In this document: one piece after another, positions 1 through 10,494 of the stretch | How the letters are laid out: every line of letters begins with the position of its first letter | Numbering within the stretch: the first letter of the stretch is position 1 | Source: Theileria orientalis strain Shintoku | Taxonomy: Eukaryota; Apicomplexa; Aconoidasida; Piroplasmida; Theileriidae | Direction: 5' to 3' | Length of the DNA stretch: 64,000 bases | NCBI RefSeq assembly: GCF_000740895.1 | Contig: NC_025262.1 | Location: forward strand, 488,001-552,000 | Notes under the pieces: generated by a model | Database searches by the model: none | The model's input: only the letters and a program-made list of their open reading frames with translations | Told to the model about the DNA's origin: nothing | Translations under genes and position numbers: made by a program

Positions 1-3000
1 TTTGTTGAACTTGTCCTCCTCGAGGCAGTCCATGTTAAGCACGAGGTCTCCTCCTCCTCTCGGAACTATGTGCAGTGACCTCTTCTTACTGTTAATCTTA
101 ACGTCAGTTTCCTCCGCCTTATACGACAAGAATGGGAGCAACTCGCCCTTTGGGCCCTTCTCAAATATGTTCAAGGACCCTCTCTTCACTATACACGTCT
201 TCTCATGACTTGGGCTTTCATCTGATAAAATAAGTTTCATTCCGTTTCTTTCTGCATCCTCTACGAAGTCTCTGAATGATTCTAAAGACGATACTGCGAA
301 TGCGTAAGAAGTAGATCCCTCTTTATGTGCAGACGACGGAACTATTGTTATCATAAGCGTGTCTGAGTTGCACTTGAATCGTGTTTCTGAGCACGGGAAC
401 GTCACCGCTCCTATTCCCGCGAAAGAGATCTTGAGTGCTCCGTCTACGAAGTTGTAGAATTTAGAAGAATCTTTTGCATCTGTTAGTTGCTCGTCTCCCA
501 TATCTGGACTGGTCAACTTGAGTCTAAGGAAATCCATCTTATTAATCAATTTAGACAACTGATCATTATATCTCGGAGTTAGTGGGAGCAGATAGTATAC
601 TTCAAATTCGTAGTCGGCAAATCCCATGTTCATTGGATTATTAAAGTTGTATGGGCTCGCATTACCCATTGAATTAGTGTAACTAGATGGACTTTGCATA
701 GCCATGTGAGGATTCAAATTAGCCTGGTTCAATGGACTATTAGGTGCAGTCGGAATTGGCTGCTGGTGATTATTGTTATTTTGAGTTAAAGCACCCATTT
801 GTTGATTGAAATAAGGTGGATTAGGCGAGGTTTGTTGAGTAAAAGAATTGCCATTTTGAAAGTTGTTGTATTCTGGAGTTTGCATACCTGGCCTTGTGTT
901 AAATTGCGTCGCAGGCTGTGCTGTTCCAAAATCTGGATAACCATTTGTGTTTGGTAATGGAAGTGGGTTTTGAGTCAAAACCATTTGACCGAATCTCCCG
1001 TTGAGCTGATTAATGTCATGTTGCGTGTTCTTCAGTGAAACCAGTGAGTAGTTTGTCAGTTGAGGGTTAAAGTGCTCCATCACTGGCTCTCCGTTGGGGA
1101 ACGTTGCAAAGGGAACTTGGTAAAAGTCTACGTAGTCCTCTTCTCCCTCATCTTGATATTTGGTCACGTTCGAGTATTCCAGGTCATTAAGTATTTTAAA
1201 CTTGTATGTATTTGCTGGGTTTACCACCTTCGGCTTATTGGCCAAGTTTGGCCCGTAAAGCACCAATAGGTTCGAGTTCTGATCGTAGTAGAGCAAGCTT
1301 GGGGTAAATTCAGAGATTACGTTTACGTTTTCAAAGAGGCTGTTCATGTGTAGCTCCATGTTCTGGTTTGGTAACACGTGGTCTGCTTTTCCCATGGGAG
1401 ACATGCCAATCTGCACATTTGACATGACCATGTTGTAATTCTGAATAAGCTTCTGGTTGTACTGGTAAGTGTTTATTGTTACCACCTTTGAAAACAGCAC
1501 TGGCACAAGATCTTGAGGCCATTTTTCCTCAGAGCTTAGGTAATTAAGGTCCACCTTCGAGTATATTGACAGCTTACTGTCGTCGACTAGGAAGCCTGCG
1601 TACTGAAGTGCGTAGTAGAACCTGTTGTACGCGTCAGAAGTGTCGAATCTGAACACGTGGTAGTGTTCTCCCTTCAGAATCAGCTGCAGATTCTTGTAGT
1701 CTGTTCTCACTGCCCTCAGGTTCTCCTGCGCCACAATGTCAGTTTGCACTATTTGGTCATCTTCGAGCTGGTGCACCAACAGCTTCGAGTCGTCCACTTC
1801 TATCAGCATTTTTCTAAACTTCGTGTTAAGGTCAAACTCGTTCAGCTCTACGAGCTTACAGTAGTCCGTCTTGCATCTGTAGAAACTTGTTGAGGAGGAC
1901 TTCACTGATATCACGTTCTTCACAACTTCCAGCAGCTTGTCGTACATCTCCCTCTGCTCAGCGTTTGCCTTGAGCATGTACGCTGCGTGTAGCGACCTGT
2001 CTTCGCTAGTTTGCGTTTCTTCTACCTTAACCTTCTTTTCCTGAGACACCTGGGTTGAGGTCTTCATCATGCTTATATAGAGGTCTCTCAGGTTCATAAG
2101 CTGCTTGTGAGACCCAAAGTACTGGCATCCGTGGTACATTTCCTTATTCCCTTTCGTGTTCAAAAGGTTATTAAGCCTCTGTATCTCTGACCTTTGGTCA
2201 TCATAGAGCCTCTTGTATGTCGATAGGTCATTCTCGACTTGCATAAGGCATCTTCCCATCGCTGCAGTCTCCTGCTTCCTCACGTCACACAGTACATGTG
2301 GCTTAGCAATGTCAATTGGCTTATATTGGTCATTCAATTTAGCTCCACTGGGTTTAAATTGCTGATTCTCGTGTGTCATAACGTGCTCAGTAGGAGCTCT
2401 ATCTAAGTCTCTTTGCCAAGATTTCATCGGTGGAAACAGTTCATTTTTAAGCGCTTTAACTTCATTCATTAAATCATTGTTCTGAGACCTGAGAAGATCA
2501 TTCTCCTTTGGGTACAATTCCAACTTCCTCTCAAGCTCATTTATTTGTTTATCTTTCTTCAATATCTCATAATCCGACTTTAAGCTTTTACCCTTTAGAG
2601 TTTCATAATTTTCCATATCCATCTTGTACCTCTTACTGATTGCGTCGTAGTCTGAAATAACCGTTTGCATCTGGACGCGCATTTCTTTATTTTTTTTCTC
2701 ATACTCGTCCAATTCATCTTTGTGTAATTCTGCAGTCTTTGTGATTGCGATATTGTACTTTTGAAGAGTCTTTTCCAATATATTTATCCTCTCACGTTGG
2801 TATTCTATAACCGACTCGGCGTGTTCGAGTATATCATTTTTACTAGTCGGTGCATTGCGATCTACTAAATTTTTAGATGAAGAAGAGTTAGATCCATATT
2901 GTTGAGCAATAGATTTTGAATATTCAGTAGCATCATTTAGAGCTGACTTTATATCATTTAACATATTTAATGTTTTCGAAGATTTGTCAGTAGACGGTGA

Positions 3001-3135
3001 CTCGTTTAATGATTTAGGAGAGACCAATCTACAACCTGGATCCTCTAAATCAAATAAAAATTTAGGATCTATGTTATTATCAATAAATTGATTTAATGAT
3101 TGTTCAAAAGATCGATCTTGAGATATTGAAGTCAT
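1..3135 (-). CDS. Coiled-coil protein, 3' end beyond window (partial)
   Basis: An uninterrupted minus-strand frame begins with ATG at 3133-3135 (MTSISQDRSF) and is still open at base 1, giving at least 1044 residues; the C-terminus lies outside. Residues about 90-230 are heptad-rich coiled coil (EYQRERINILEKTLQKY and following). Residues about 400-560 form a mixed alpha/beta stretch with a pattern reminiscent of a PH-like fold (KLVELNEF, LILKGEHYHVFRFDTS), and a similar stretch may recur near the end. Between them, about residues 700-830, is an Asn/Gln/Pro-rich low-complexity linker. I do not recognise the family. Apicomplexan cytoskeletal or inner-membrane-complex scaffolds often combine coiled coil with PH-like modules, but that is inference only. 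No intron is needed in the visible part. Confidence 0.85.
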   Translation of the reverse strand, partial: MTSISQDRSFEQSLNQFIDNNIDPKFLFDLEDPGCRLVSPKSLNESPSTDKSSKTLNMLNDIKSALNDATEYSKSIAQQYGSNSSSSKNLVDRNAPTSKNDILEHAESVIEYQRERINILEKTLQKYNIAITKTAELHKDELDEYEKKNKEMRVQMQTVISDYDAISKRYKMDMENYETLKGKSLKSDYEILKKDKQINELERKLELYPKENDLLRSQNNDLMNEVKALKNELFPPMKSWQRDLDRAPTEHVMTHENQQFKPSGAKLNDQYKPIDIAKPHVLCDVRKQETAAMGRCLMQVENDLSTYKRLYDDQRSEIQRLNNLLNTKGNKEMYHGCQYFGSHKQLMNLRDLYISMMKTSTQVSQEKKVKVEETQTSEDRSLHAAYMLKANAEQREMYDKLLEVVKNVISVKSSSTSFYRCKTDYCKLVELNEFDLNTKFRKMLIEVDDSKLLVHQLEDDQIVQTDIVAQENLRAVRTDYKNLQLILKGEHYHVFRFDTSDAYNRFYYALQYAGFLVDDSKLSIYSKVDLNYLSSEEKWPQDLVPVLFSKVVTINTYQYNQKLIQNYNMVMSNVQIGMSPMGKADHVLPNQNMELHMNSLFENVNVISEFTPSLLYYDQNSNLLVLYGPNLANKPKVVNPANTYKFKILNDLEYSNVTKYQDEGEEDYVDFYQVPFATFPNGEPVMEHFNPQLTNYSLVSLKNTQHDINQLNGRFGQMVLTQNPLPLPNTNGYPDFGTAQPATQFNTRPGMQTPEYNNFQNGNSFTQQTSPNPPYFNQQMGALTQNNNNHQQPIPTAPNSPLNQANLNPHMAMQSPSSYTNSMGNASPYNFNNPMNMGFADYEFEVYYLLPLTPRYNDQLSKLINKMDFLRLKLTSPDMGDEQLTDAKDSSKFYNFVDGALKISFAGIGAVTFPCSETRFKCNSDTLMITIVPSSAHKEGSTSYAFAVSSLESFRDFVEDAERNGMKLILSDESPSHEKTCIVKRGSLNIFEKGPKGELLPFLSYKAEETDVKINSKKRSLHIVPRGGGDLVLNMDCLEEDKFNK

Positions 3136-4074
3136 TTGAAATAATAAAAATAATTATTATTAGAAAAACATAAATAAAATATATTAATAATATTTTACAT
3201 TAAAATATAAAATACAAAAAAAGTAATTATATTATGTTACAAATGATTTTAGAAGTAAGAAAAAATTTTATACAAGAATATAGTTTATAATTAAAAAATA
3301 AAATTAATAAATATATATAAATCTAATTTTAATTATTTTTTATTGTAAAAAATCAAAATAATTAAATTTAATATAAAATAAGAATTTACACATTAAGACA
3401 ATTATGTGTTGTCGAAAAATGAATATATTATGCAATTTAAGTGCTTTATTGAAAATTAATTATAATTCATTATATATTTATAAAAGAATTGATTTTATAT
3501 TATATTTATCTATAATTTATATATATTATAAAAATCATAAATTAATGTGTGGAAGATGATATAATATAATCAAATAATAAATAATAAACAATATTATAAA
3601 ATATTTAATGATGTAATAATATAATATTATTATTTTAATAAAATAATAAAATTATTAATATAATAAAACTATTGTCTAATAAAATGTTATGATTATTATT
3701 ACTATTACGATATTATATATATGATATTTTTCAATTATACATTAAAGATTATTGTTAATATTTATTAATAAAATAATTTTTATTTGATTATTTATTATCT
3801 GTAATTATATATTGATTTATGTGTGGATTTATATATGCATGCATTAATTTATTAAAATATATACACATTTAATACAAATCATAATATTTTATATTAGACA
3901 TCAATTTTTTAGTTGGTTTTCAATTTATTTTTTAATACACATCTTCTTTCAGATGATTTTAACAATTTCATAATTCTATGTTACATTTGATAATTTTTTT
4001 TAATATTATTTTTATGTTTAAATTTAATGTTTATATGTTCTAACAATTTTTAATTTTTTTATTATTTCTAAATT
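3136..4074. other. AT-rich intergenic region between divergent genes
   Basis: About 940 bases, almost entirely A and T, with runs such as TATATATA and AATAATAT and no open frame of note. It separates two divergently transcribed coiled-coil genes and so must contain both promoters, but I see no recognisable factor site. No RNA gene is seen. Confidence 0.6.
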
Positions 4075-6012
4075 ATGGTGATTGAGGAAAACGAGAATTT
4101 TTCATTCAACACTCCTAATATTTATAATAATTTTAAAACTTCACAATTTCAATACTCTCATAATAAACAAAGCGAGCTTATCACTGAATATATCGAACTT
4201 CCAATTTCAAATAATTTTGACTTATTATCTCCTGAGGAAGGAAGTATCACTAGATATGCTAACATTTTTGAAGAATCCGACGATTACGATTCAGATTACG
4301 AATTATATAACACAAGTCGTGATTCCTATAGTGATACACACGTTTATAGTACTAGAAGATTTTCTGGATATTCGGATTTAGATAATAATTATTACAACAA
4401 TTACAATAATAATGACACACATAGTCAGAAGAGTATGACATTTTCTGATAGAGTTATCAAAGAAAGACAAAGAATGATTAGAAAGAAATTATTATCAAGA
4501 TATAATGCAAATGGATCTAATATAACTAATGAAATTTATAATAATTTGCTCCGTCCTCACCTTGCTGAAATTAATTTTACACTTAGTAAAGATGATTGTG
4601 ATTTAGATTTGTACAATCAGATTTTAGAAAAGCATAAGAGGATAGCTAATGCTTTGTCGGATCAGAAGGAAATAATTCGTGATATCAAGTTTAATTCAAA
4701 TCGCACATCTGCCACAAACGAGAAACTCATACAAGTGCAACTGGAAAATGCTAAACTACTGTCGGATAATCAGGAGAATATTGAAACCATCAAAAACCTG
4801 AAGATAGATATCGAAAACGCACAGTCAGATCTGATTGTTGAGAGGAAACAGAATGAGCAGCTGCTCAAGGATAAGGTAGAGCTTCAGAACAAAATAAGCA
4901 TCCTGTCGAAGGAGAACAGGTCACTTTTGACGTCGCAGGAAATGATGCAGAATATCCACAACAATGAGGTCGAGGAGCTGAATAGTAAAAAGGCAGAGTT
5001 ATCTTCGAGGATATGTGAGCTCCAGAACGACTTGGACTTTTTCCGAGATAGCCTGCAGGAGTCCCACAAGATGAACGAAATACTAAGATCTGAAATGACG
5101 TCTCTCATAGACGTTTACAAAAACGACAAGGACTCGCTTAATAAGCTAAAGCTTGAGAACAAGAGGCTTATGGAAAACAATTCTATTTATAAGTCTCAAA
5201 ACTACTCGCTGATTGAGATCAACGACCGACTCAGGAAAAGAACGCTGTTTTGCAACCACACGGGCGAGTTCAGCAACACTAACAGCAGCACTATTACTAA
5301 CCTCAGCAGCGATCTTAACTTACAATCGACACCTACGGCGTTTAGTCCAAACGCAAGTCACTCAAGCTATGTCTCAGAATCTCTCCAAGATATCCATGCG
5401 GGCTCTGATGATCATGTAAACGCGAATGCTAATCTCTCTGTAACAGACGTGCACAGTTTGGACCACTCATTATCAGCGTCAAACTTTTCAACTGGATTAA
5501 ACGAGTTATGTTCCTCTGTAAACTCTCACGATAACTCATATTATAAGAGCGTAAGCCCGAATTCAAACACCAACTCTTCTACGTCAACTGCTATCGTATC
5601 AAACTCATGTCATCTTGGCCTGGTGTTCAACTCCATTGACGATAATTCCGCATATATTAAAAACAATGGCACGTTGAGCAACATGGGATCACCTTTCAGT
5701 TGTCAATATAATGAGACATCTGACTCTATGGGCGTTGATGCAAATCAGAGCTATGCCATCGCTAATTTAATCACCAATGACAAAATCGCAAATCCGACCA
5801 CAAGGTGGGTAACTGAAAAGGTTTCCAGACAATCGAGTATGGACGGCCTCGAGAGTCTTCGAGATAAGATTAGGAGCATTTCTCTCGATTCCAATGTTGA
5901 AAACGTAAACATCAACGGCACTTTGAAGTGCTTTCAGAGCAACGTAACTATTAACCTCATTCAAAACAAGCTTCAGCTGATTTCACAAAGACTCAATGAG
6001 ACTATTGTATAG
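4075..6012 (+). CDS. Coiled-coil protein of unknown function
   Basis: Single-exon frame of 645 residues starting at ATG 4075. The N-terminal ~190 residues are Asn/Tyr/Ser-rich with an acidic patch (EESDDYDSDYE). Residues about 200-390 are a continuous coiled coil (LENAKLLSDNQENIETIKNL and following). The C-terminal third is Ser/Asn-rich and probably disordered, ending in a short helical tail (LIQNKLQLISQRLNETIV). There is no membrane segment, signal peptide or enzyme motif. The overall plan (disordered head, central coil, disordered tail) suggests a structural or scaffolding role; I cannot name a family. A shorter ATG frame inside it (4082-4381) is an out-of-frame shadow. Confidence 0.88.
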   Translation: MVIEENENFSFNTPNIYNNFKTSQFQYSHNKQSELITEYIELPISNNFDLLSPEEGSITRYANIFEESDDYDSDYELYNTSRDSYSDTHVYSTRRFSGYSDLDNNYYNNYNNNDTHSQKSMTFSDRVIKERQRMIRKKLLSRYNANGSNITNEIYNNLLRPHLAEINFTLSKDDCDLDLYNQILEKHKRIANALSDQKEIIRDIKFNSNRTSATNEKLIQVQLENAKLLSDNQENIETIKNLKIDIENAQSDLIVERKQNEQLLKDKVELQNKISILSKENRSLLTSQEMMQNIHNNEVEELNSKKAELSSRICELQNDLDFFRDSLQESHKMNEILRSEMTSLIDVYKNDKDSLNKLKLENKRLMENNSIYKSQNYSLIEINDRLRKRTLFCNHTGEFSNTNSSTITNLSSDLNLQSTPTAFSPNASHSSYVSESLQDIHAGSDDHVNANANLSVTDVHSLDHSLSASNFSTGLNELCSSVNSHDNSYYKSVSPNSNTNSSTSTAIVSNSCHLGLVFNSIDDNSAYIKNNGTLSNMGSPFSCQYNETSDSMGVDANQSYAIANLITNDKIANPTTRWVTEKVSRQSSMDGLESLRDKIRSISLDSNVENVNINGTLKCFQSNVTINLIQNKLQLISQRLNETIV

Positions 6013-6188
6013 AACTCATCTGTATTTTAATTAATCTTGTAATAAATATCTTTTAAATACGGTTCTTGTTATCTTTTATTTAATATAAAATTAATAATAC
6101 TTACGTAATCAGACAAAATAGCCTTTTAATAAATTATCTTAACTATAATGTCCATTAATGATTCCTTTTAAAATATTAAAAGCAACAA

Positions 6189-7900
6189 TTAAAGAGCCAT
6201 TCTTGTTATTAAAAAGGGTCCAAAAACTATAATTTAATTTCAGATGATAATAATCTTACAATATCTCTGTGTCGACATTATTGCAGCCAATGAACCAAAA
6301 GTACTGAGTGATAAAAGAAAACTCATTATCAACTAAAGTATAATTTAAAATTAATTAATGTGTGTAAAAACTAACTGCATCTTTCTTCTTTTCGTTTTCA
6401 AAGTAGACCTTGGAGTATATTATTTTATTTTGTATAATACATATAAGTTCAAATATTGCTAATCCTCTGAAACACTTAATGCCGTGAACAATCCCCTATA
6501 AGAATGTCATAATTATTAATTTTATCATAATTGTTTTATAATAATTTATACATTTCTAAGGCTCGTTAATCTTGATTGCCCCGGAGATAGCGAATCGAAT
6601 AATCCTCTTATAAGAGCGTACATCAATGATGACTGGAATAAAATTGTTGCGGATTTAATTTCATCAGCATATTCTTTCAACCATTTTTGTTGAAATGGTA
6701 CAAGCAGTTCCGGAATTGAATTAACTACGAATAATTGATTAAAACATATCACTTACATGTTTTTTTTAATTCCTTATTAATTAATGAGATACAATCATTG
6801 TTATATGAAATGAGATAAAACTTGTCAGAGAAAACCTATATGTTTAAGATGTTAATTTAATAAACTTACATTTTTAACATAATTTGTTTTAAATTTGTGC
6901 AAATAAAGGTAACTTAATACTGGACACAATTCAGTTACGCTAGTATTTGTTGACTCAGATGACTTAATTATTGGAACGTTACTAAAATGCTCCAACTCAT
7001 TTTCGATTATCTTATTAACATTGTTGTTATTCTAAACAAAATTATATCATTTCATAAAATACTTGTAGTAGTAGTAATAGAGCCTTAGATAATCGTTCTT
7101 GTGATTGTATTGATTTATACTTATTACTATCTTTTACAATTTTAGATATTTGATCGTATGTCAATTCCCTATCCTAAGAAAGCATTATATGTTTATGATT
7201 ACCTCTGGTTTAATAGAATTTAATAAGTTTTCAAATGCCTTTATCTTTTGATCAAATATGATTTCCGACTCATCGTATTGTTTATGTTCAACCAATCCTT
7301 CAGGATTTTGTTTATTAATTGTGATAATCTTTTTTGGTTCTACTAAAGTATTTAACAATTTTTTAAATGGTATAATCATTTCACTTAAATCCAAATCAAT
7401 CTGTTCTTCATTTGTAAAATTATTTTCCTTAAGATAATTGATTGCGTGTATGTTTGAACATATTTTATTCAATGCTAAATATCATTATCATTAATAAGAA
7501 TACCTGAATAAGCATAGAATCTATCTGCAACTGTAGATTCATTGTTTATCAAAACGTTGTTAATATTATTAATACAACCTCTTCTAATGAATACAGGAAT
7601 CATATAAGGTGCGAAATGTGTTGCGATATTTGAGGTGTAAAACTAAAAAGTTGTTATTTATATATAATAAATTTACAAATTAATTTTAATAAAATTAATT
7701 ATTTAAATTACGTGATGAACGGGTCCAGAAATTATATTTGAATCTTCAGTCAATCCATTTACTACTTTTAGGTATACACATGTCCCAGTTACATAAAGTT
7801 GAGAACATCCAAATGAAAGAATATAAAATCTAACTTTATATCTTGTATTGAAAATATGTAAATATTTGTTTTTGAATGAATTAAAGATATTATTATACAT
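6189..7900 (-). CDS. Ten-exon gene, unrecognised, possible C-terminal membrane helix
   Basis: Start ATG 7898-7900 (MYNNIFNSFKNKYLHIF, basic and hydrophobic, compatible with mitochondrial targeting). Exons by GT-AG and phase: 7712-7900, 7504-7642, 7203-7474, 7063-7173, 6870-7031, 6757-6835, 6552-6724, 6376-6495, 6260-6332, 6189-6226, totalling 452 codons with every phase closing. Several introns are only about 29-31 nt. The late exons read ..SLMYALIRGLFDSLSPG.. and ..GIKCFRGLAIFELIC.., followed by a hydrophobic stretch (IMSFLLSLSTFGSLAAIM) that may be a membrane helix. I do not recognise the family. The last two exons are the weakest part: a different acceptor (about 6321) puts them in another open frame ending at 6139. 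It converges on the coiled-coil gene ending at 6012. Confidence 0.7.
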
Positions 7901-8030
7901 TATATTTTAAAATAAATTATATAATTTATATTTATGTTTGTATCACCATATTATAATTTTTTTAAATTATTTTAAATAAAATTAAATTATTTATTTTGTA
8001 ATATTAATAAATATTATTATATTTTCATTT

Positions 8031-8463
8031 ATGAGATTATCATTGCGACTTCTATTCAGTTCATTTGAATATGAGATTCAGAATCTTATTAAAAAAAACA
8101 TAAACAACATTCCATTTAATATTAATAGAACACGTTTGTTGTTAAAAATATAATTAATAATTTAATCATGATTTTAATTATTTATTTTATATTAATTATT
8201 ACATTTAGTATCTGATAATTTGGCAGTTTTTGTAAAATACAGAAATAAAGGAAACATTTCCTTCACACATGTCAGAAAAGTTAAAGGCAATAGGTTTATA
8301 CTCAAACAACAGCTTCAACAAATAATTGGTAAAAGTGCTATTCATGTTACTAATGACTCTTTCATTATACAAGGAAACCATAAAAATAAAATAAAGCAGG
8401 TATTATGAAATATAATATAATTAATAACAATATAATTAGTATTTAAAATCAATCGGGTTTTGA
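8031..8463 (+). CDS. Mitochondrial large-subunit ribosomal protein mL49 (Img2 family)
   Basis: Three exons: 8031-8133, 8209-8399 and 8440-8463, 105 residues. The frame closes as ..NINRTLSDNLAVFVKYRNKG, then NISFTHVRKVKGNRFILKQQ, IIQGNHKNKIKQ and the ending YLKSIGF. The family (mL49/IMG2) is recognised from the order: Arg-Thr plus an NLxVYxxxKxxG strand, a TxVRKIxGD strand-turn, and a C-terminal IKGxHxxxVxxWLxxxGF element; all are seen here in order and at normal spacing. mL49 sits in the mitoribosomal large subunit near the central protuberance (established). The N-terminus MRLSLRLLFSS is a plausible mitochondrial presequence. The intron 1 donor is GTTTGT, less usual than GTAAGT. A second short gene starts 23 bp downstream on the same strand. 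Confidence 0.82.
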
Positions 8464-8486
8464 TAACAAATAATTTGTATGAAATA

Positions 8487-8708
8487 ATGAAATCGTTGAT
8501 TAAATATAATTTCGAGGTAAGCACATATACATTATATAGATTATAGGGAAAGGATGGGCTTTACATAACATTTACAATATTCCTTTTAACATTTATCGTT
8601 ATGATTATATGCTGGGCTTCATATGGAACAACTATATCTTATTTTTATAAGAATCACGTATCCCATGAATTTAATGATGAAAGAAAGACCAAAAATAAAC
8701 AATTTTAA
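8487..8708 (+). CDS. Tiny single-helix membrane protein
   Basis: Two exons, 8487-8516 and 8547-8708, joined across a 30-nt intron (GTAAGC...TATAG), coding 63 residues. MKSLIKYNFE precedes the splice; the second exon reads GKDGLYITFTIFLLTFIVMI, a CWASYGTT turn and a charged tail HEFNDERKTKNKQF. There is one clear transmembrane helix, about residues 15-33, then a hydrophilic C-terminus. The size and plan match small accessory subunits of membrane complexes (respiratory chain, ATP synthase, translocases), which are often lineage-specific in apicomplexans; I cannot say which. It lies 23 bp after the mL49 stop, so the two may share a promoter or transcript. Reasons to believe it is real: canonical splice sites, an intact frame, and a hydrophobic profile that random AT-rich DNA would not place between charged ends. 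Confidence 0.65.
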
Positions 8709-8863
8709 TTAATCAAAATAATATTAATTTTAATTTATTTATGTGTATTATAATATTATTAATAATATAAATAATATACCCTATTATGTTTACCCTCTAT
8801 ATTATATAACATTCTATTATATTATTAATTTAAATAAAATTATTTTATATTTTTCAATTTACA

Positions 8864-9502
8864 ATGACTTTTTCAAACAAATTTTCATCTTTTATACAAC
8901 CTTTAAGGTTTTTTAACAATAACATATCACAACGCTCTTATTCTTATAACACTTCAATCTCATCTGCTTCTAATAACATATTCAACAAATACAATTACTC
9001 TATTTATAACAATCATTTTTCATTTTTAAACGACTCCTTCATTAGGACCTTTGGTACTTCAGTTACTAAGACTAATGTTACACATTCTCTTACGAACGAG
9101 AAGTCTACTAACTTTTATGCACCTTACATATATGAAGAAGTCAAGGCTCCATCTGGAGGAGGCCCCGTGTACTGGAGAGTGAGAAAATTTATAATGAATT
9201 TCAAGCGTCGTGCCAATCTAAGGGCACGTGAACGAAGGTGGAACTGGGACGTCGTTAGGGCCGCCTTCGCTGGAGTACCTAAGCTTTCATACGACCCAAA
9301 GATTAACCAATGGGTTCCGCTTATGGATAACGAGGAATGGGGAGGCGTCGGAGGACGTTTTTGGATCGAGTTCAGCAACAAAATATGGTTCAACCTCCTC
9401 TTCGCATACATATTTTACTACTCATGGTACAGACTTGTCCTGAACAACAAACACAATGTGTTCGCCAGGTGGAAGAATAAGGATGCAGAAGATGATGAAT
9501 AA
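8864..9502 (+). CDS. Probable mitochondrial inner-membrane protein, unknown family
   Basis: Single exon, 212 residues. The first ~70 residues are Ser/Asn/Phe-rich with basic residues and no acidic ones until late, a typical mitochondrial presequence in this group (MTFSNKFSSFIQPLRFF). The mature part is more conserved-looking and has higher GC: GGGPVYWRVRKFIMNFKRRA, then RARERRWNWDVVRAAFAGVP, a WVPLMDNEEWGGVGGRFW segment, a membrane helix around residues 168-188 (NLLFAYIFYYSWYRLVL) and a charged tail (ARWKNKDAEDDE). The Trp/Gly-rich core next to a single membrane helix resembles small respiratory-complex or ATP-synthase-associated subunits, but I do not recognise a named one. The 5' codons are visibly more AT-rich than the 3' half. 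Confidence 0.85.
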   Translation: MTFSNKFSSFIQPLRFFNNNISQRSYSYNTSISSASNNIFNKYNYSIYNNHFSFLNDSFIRTFGTSVTKTNVTHSLTNEKSTNFYAPYIYEEVKAPSGGGPVYWRVRKFIMNFKRRANLRARERRWNWDVVRAAFAGVPKLSYDPKINQWVPLMDNEEWGGVGGRFWIEFSNKIWFNLLFAYIFYYSWYRLVLNNKHNVFARWKNKDAEDDE

Positions 9503-9710
9503 CTTTATATGTTTAATCGATGCTTGTTGAATAAAAGGCAATTTGTTCTTTTATTGGATAACTTTCTTTACTTTCAGACGATTCAACTTATTATGGATCG
9601 ATTCTAAATTGAATTTAATTTGGTAATATTGATATTCTTCATTGAATTAAATTTAAAGTATTAACTCGTTGAACTATATTCAAGTGTGTGTTGAACATGA
9701 TATGCTTAAA

Positions 9711-10494
9711 TTAAACATAGGTTCTCTTAGCCATTATTGAGTAAAAGTCATCAAATGATAGCTGGCCATCTCCATTAGAGTCTGCTCTGTTTATCATGTC
9801 TCTTAGTTCCTCGTCTGTTAAGTTCTCTCCAAGTTCGTTTGCAACCTTTTTAAGGTTTTTGAAAGAAATTGACCCAGTATTATCATCGTCGAACAAATTG
9901 AATATCCTTCTAATGCCTTCCTTACTATCTCTGCTACCCTAGGAAAAACAATTATATTTGTATTATATATTTAAATAATAATGAATGCGAATTAATATTT
10001 GCATAATGTAATTTAAGTCTAATAATTAGATATATACCAATTTCATTGTTATTGAATCTAGAAAGTCGTGAAAGTTAACTGCAGTTGATCCCATTTTGTC
10101 CATTTCGTTGATTATCTGGTATACTAGGGGATTTTTCTTATCGATTCCAAGGCTCTGCATAGCACATTTTATCTCTTTAGGATCAACTGTTCCTGAAATA
10201 ATAAGATTTTTGAATGATTATAATAAAATAATGATATTATAAAAGATAATGTTAGTGTTCTTACACATAGATAGACAATATTTGAAACAAAATTTAGAAT
10301 ATAAATAAATTTAATGAACTGTGTAATAAAATATTAATAATATTGATATATATGTAATAAGAGGATAATTAATCTATACCTGTTCCATCTGTGTCAAATA
10401 GATTAAATGCTTCTTGGATTTCGTACACTTCGTCATCAGTAAGGCCATTGTACTCATTTCCATCAGCTAAGTAATCTCTACGTGTGAACACCAT
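9711..10494 (-). CDS. Centrin (EF-hand calcium-binding protein)
   Basis: Three exons, 10380-10494, 10038-10192 and 9711-9938, 165 residues, all phases closing. There are four EF-hand positions. EF1 loop DTDGTGTVDPKE is canonical; EF2 ([12 protein letters not shown]) is degenerate; EF3 ([12 protein letters not shown]) has Asn in place of Glu at loop position 12; EF4 ([12 protein letters not shown]) keeps most ligands. The linker region [10 protein letters not shown] and [18 protein letters not shown] are centrin signatures (compare KEAMRALGF and KMSEKDTKEEILKAF in other centrins). Centrins act at the centrosome or centriolar plaque and basal structures during division (established). Calcium binding is predicted mainly at EF1 and EF4. 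Which apicomplexan centrin paralog this is cannot be decided from sequence alone; the ending MAKRTYV should help. Confidence 0.9.

Noticed and set aside
3180..4060. Very AT-rich stretch considered as a centromere or replication origin
   Set aside because: Other gaps in the window are equally AT-rich (10.7-11.1, 20.4-20.9, 27.2-27.8 kb) and no tandem array or size characteristic of apicomplexan centromeres is present.
4082..4381. 99-residue frame overlapping the start of the coiled-coil gene
   Set aside because: Hydrophobic shadow in another frame of an Asn/Tyr-rich coding region; the main frame is six times longer with coherent domains.
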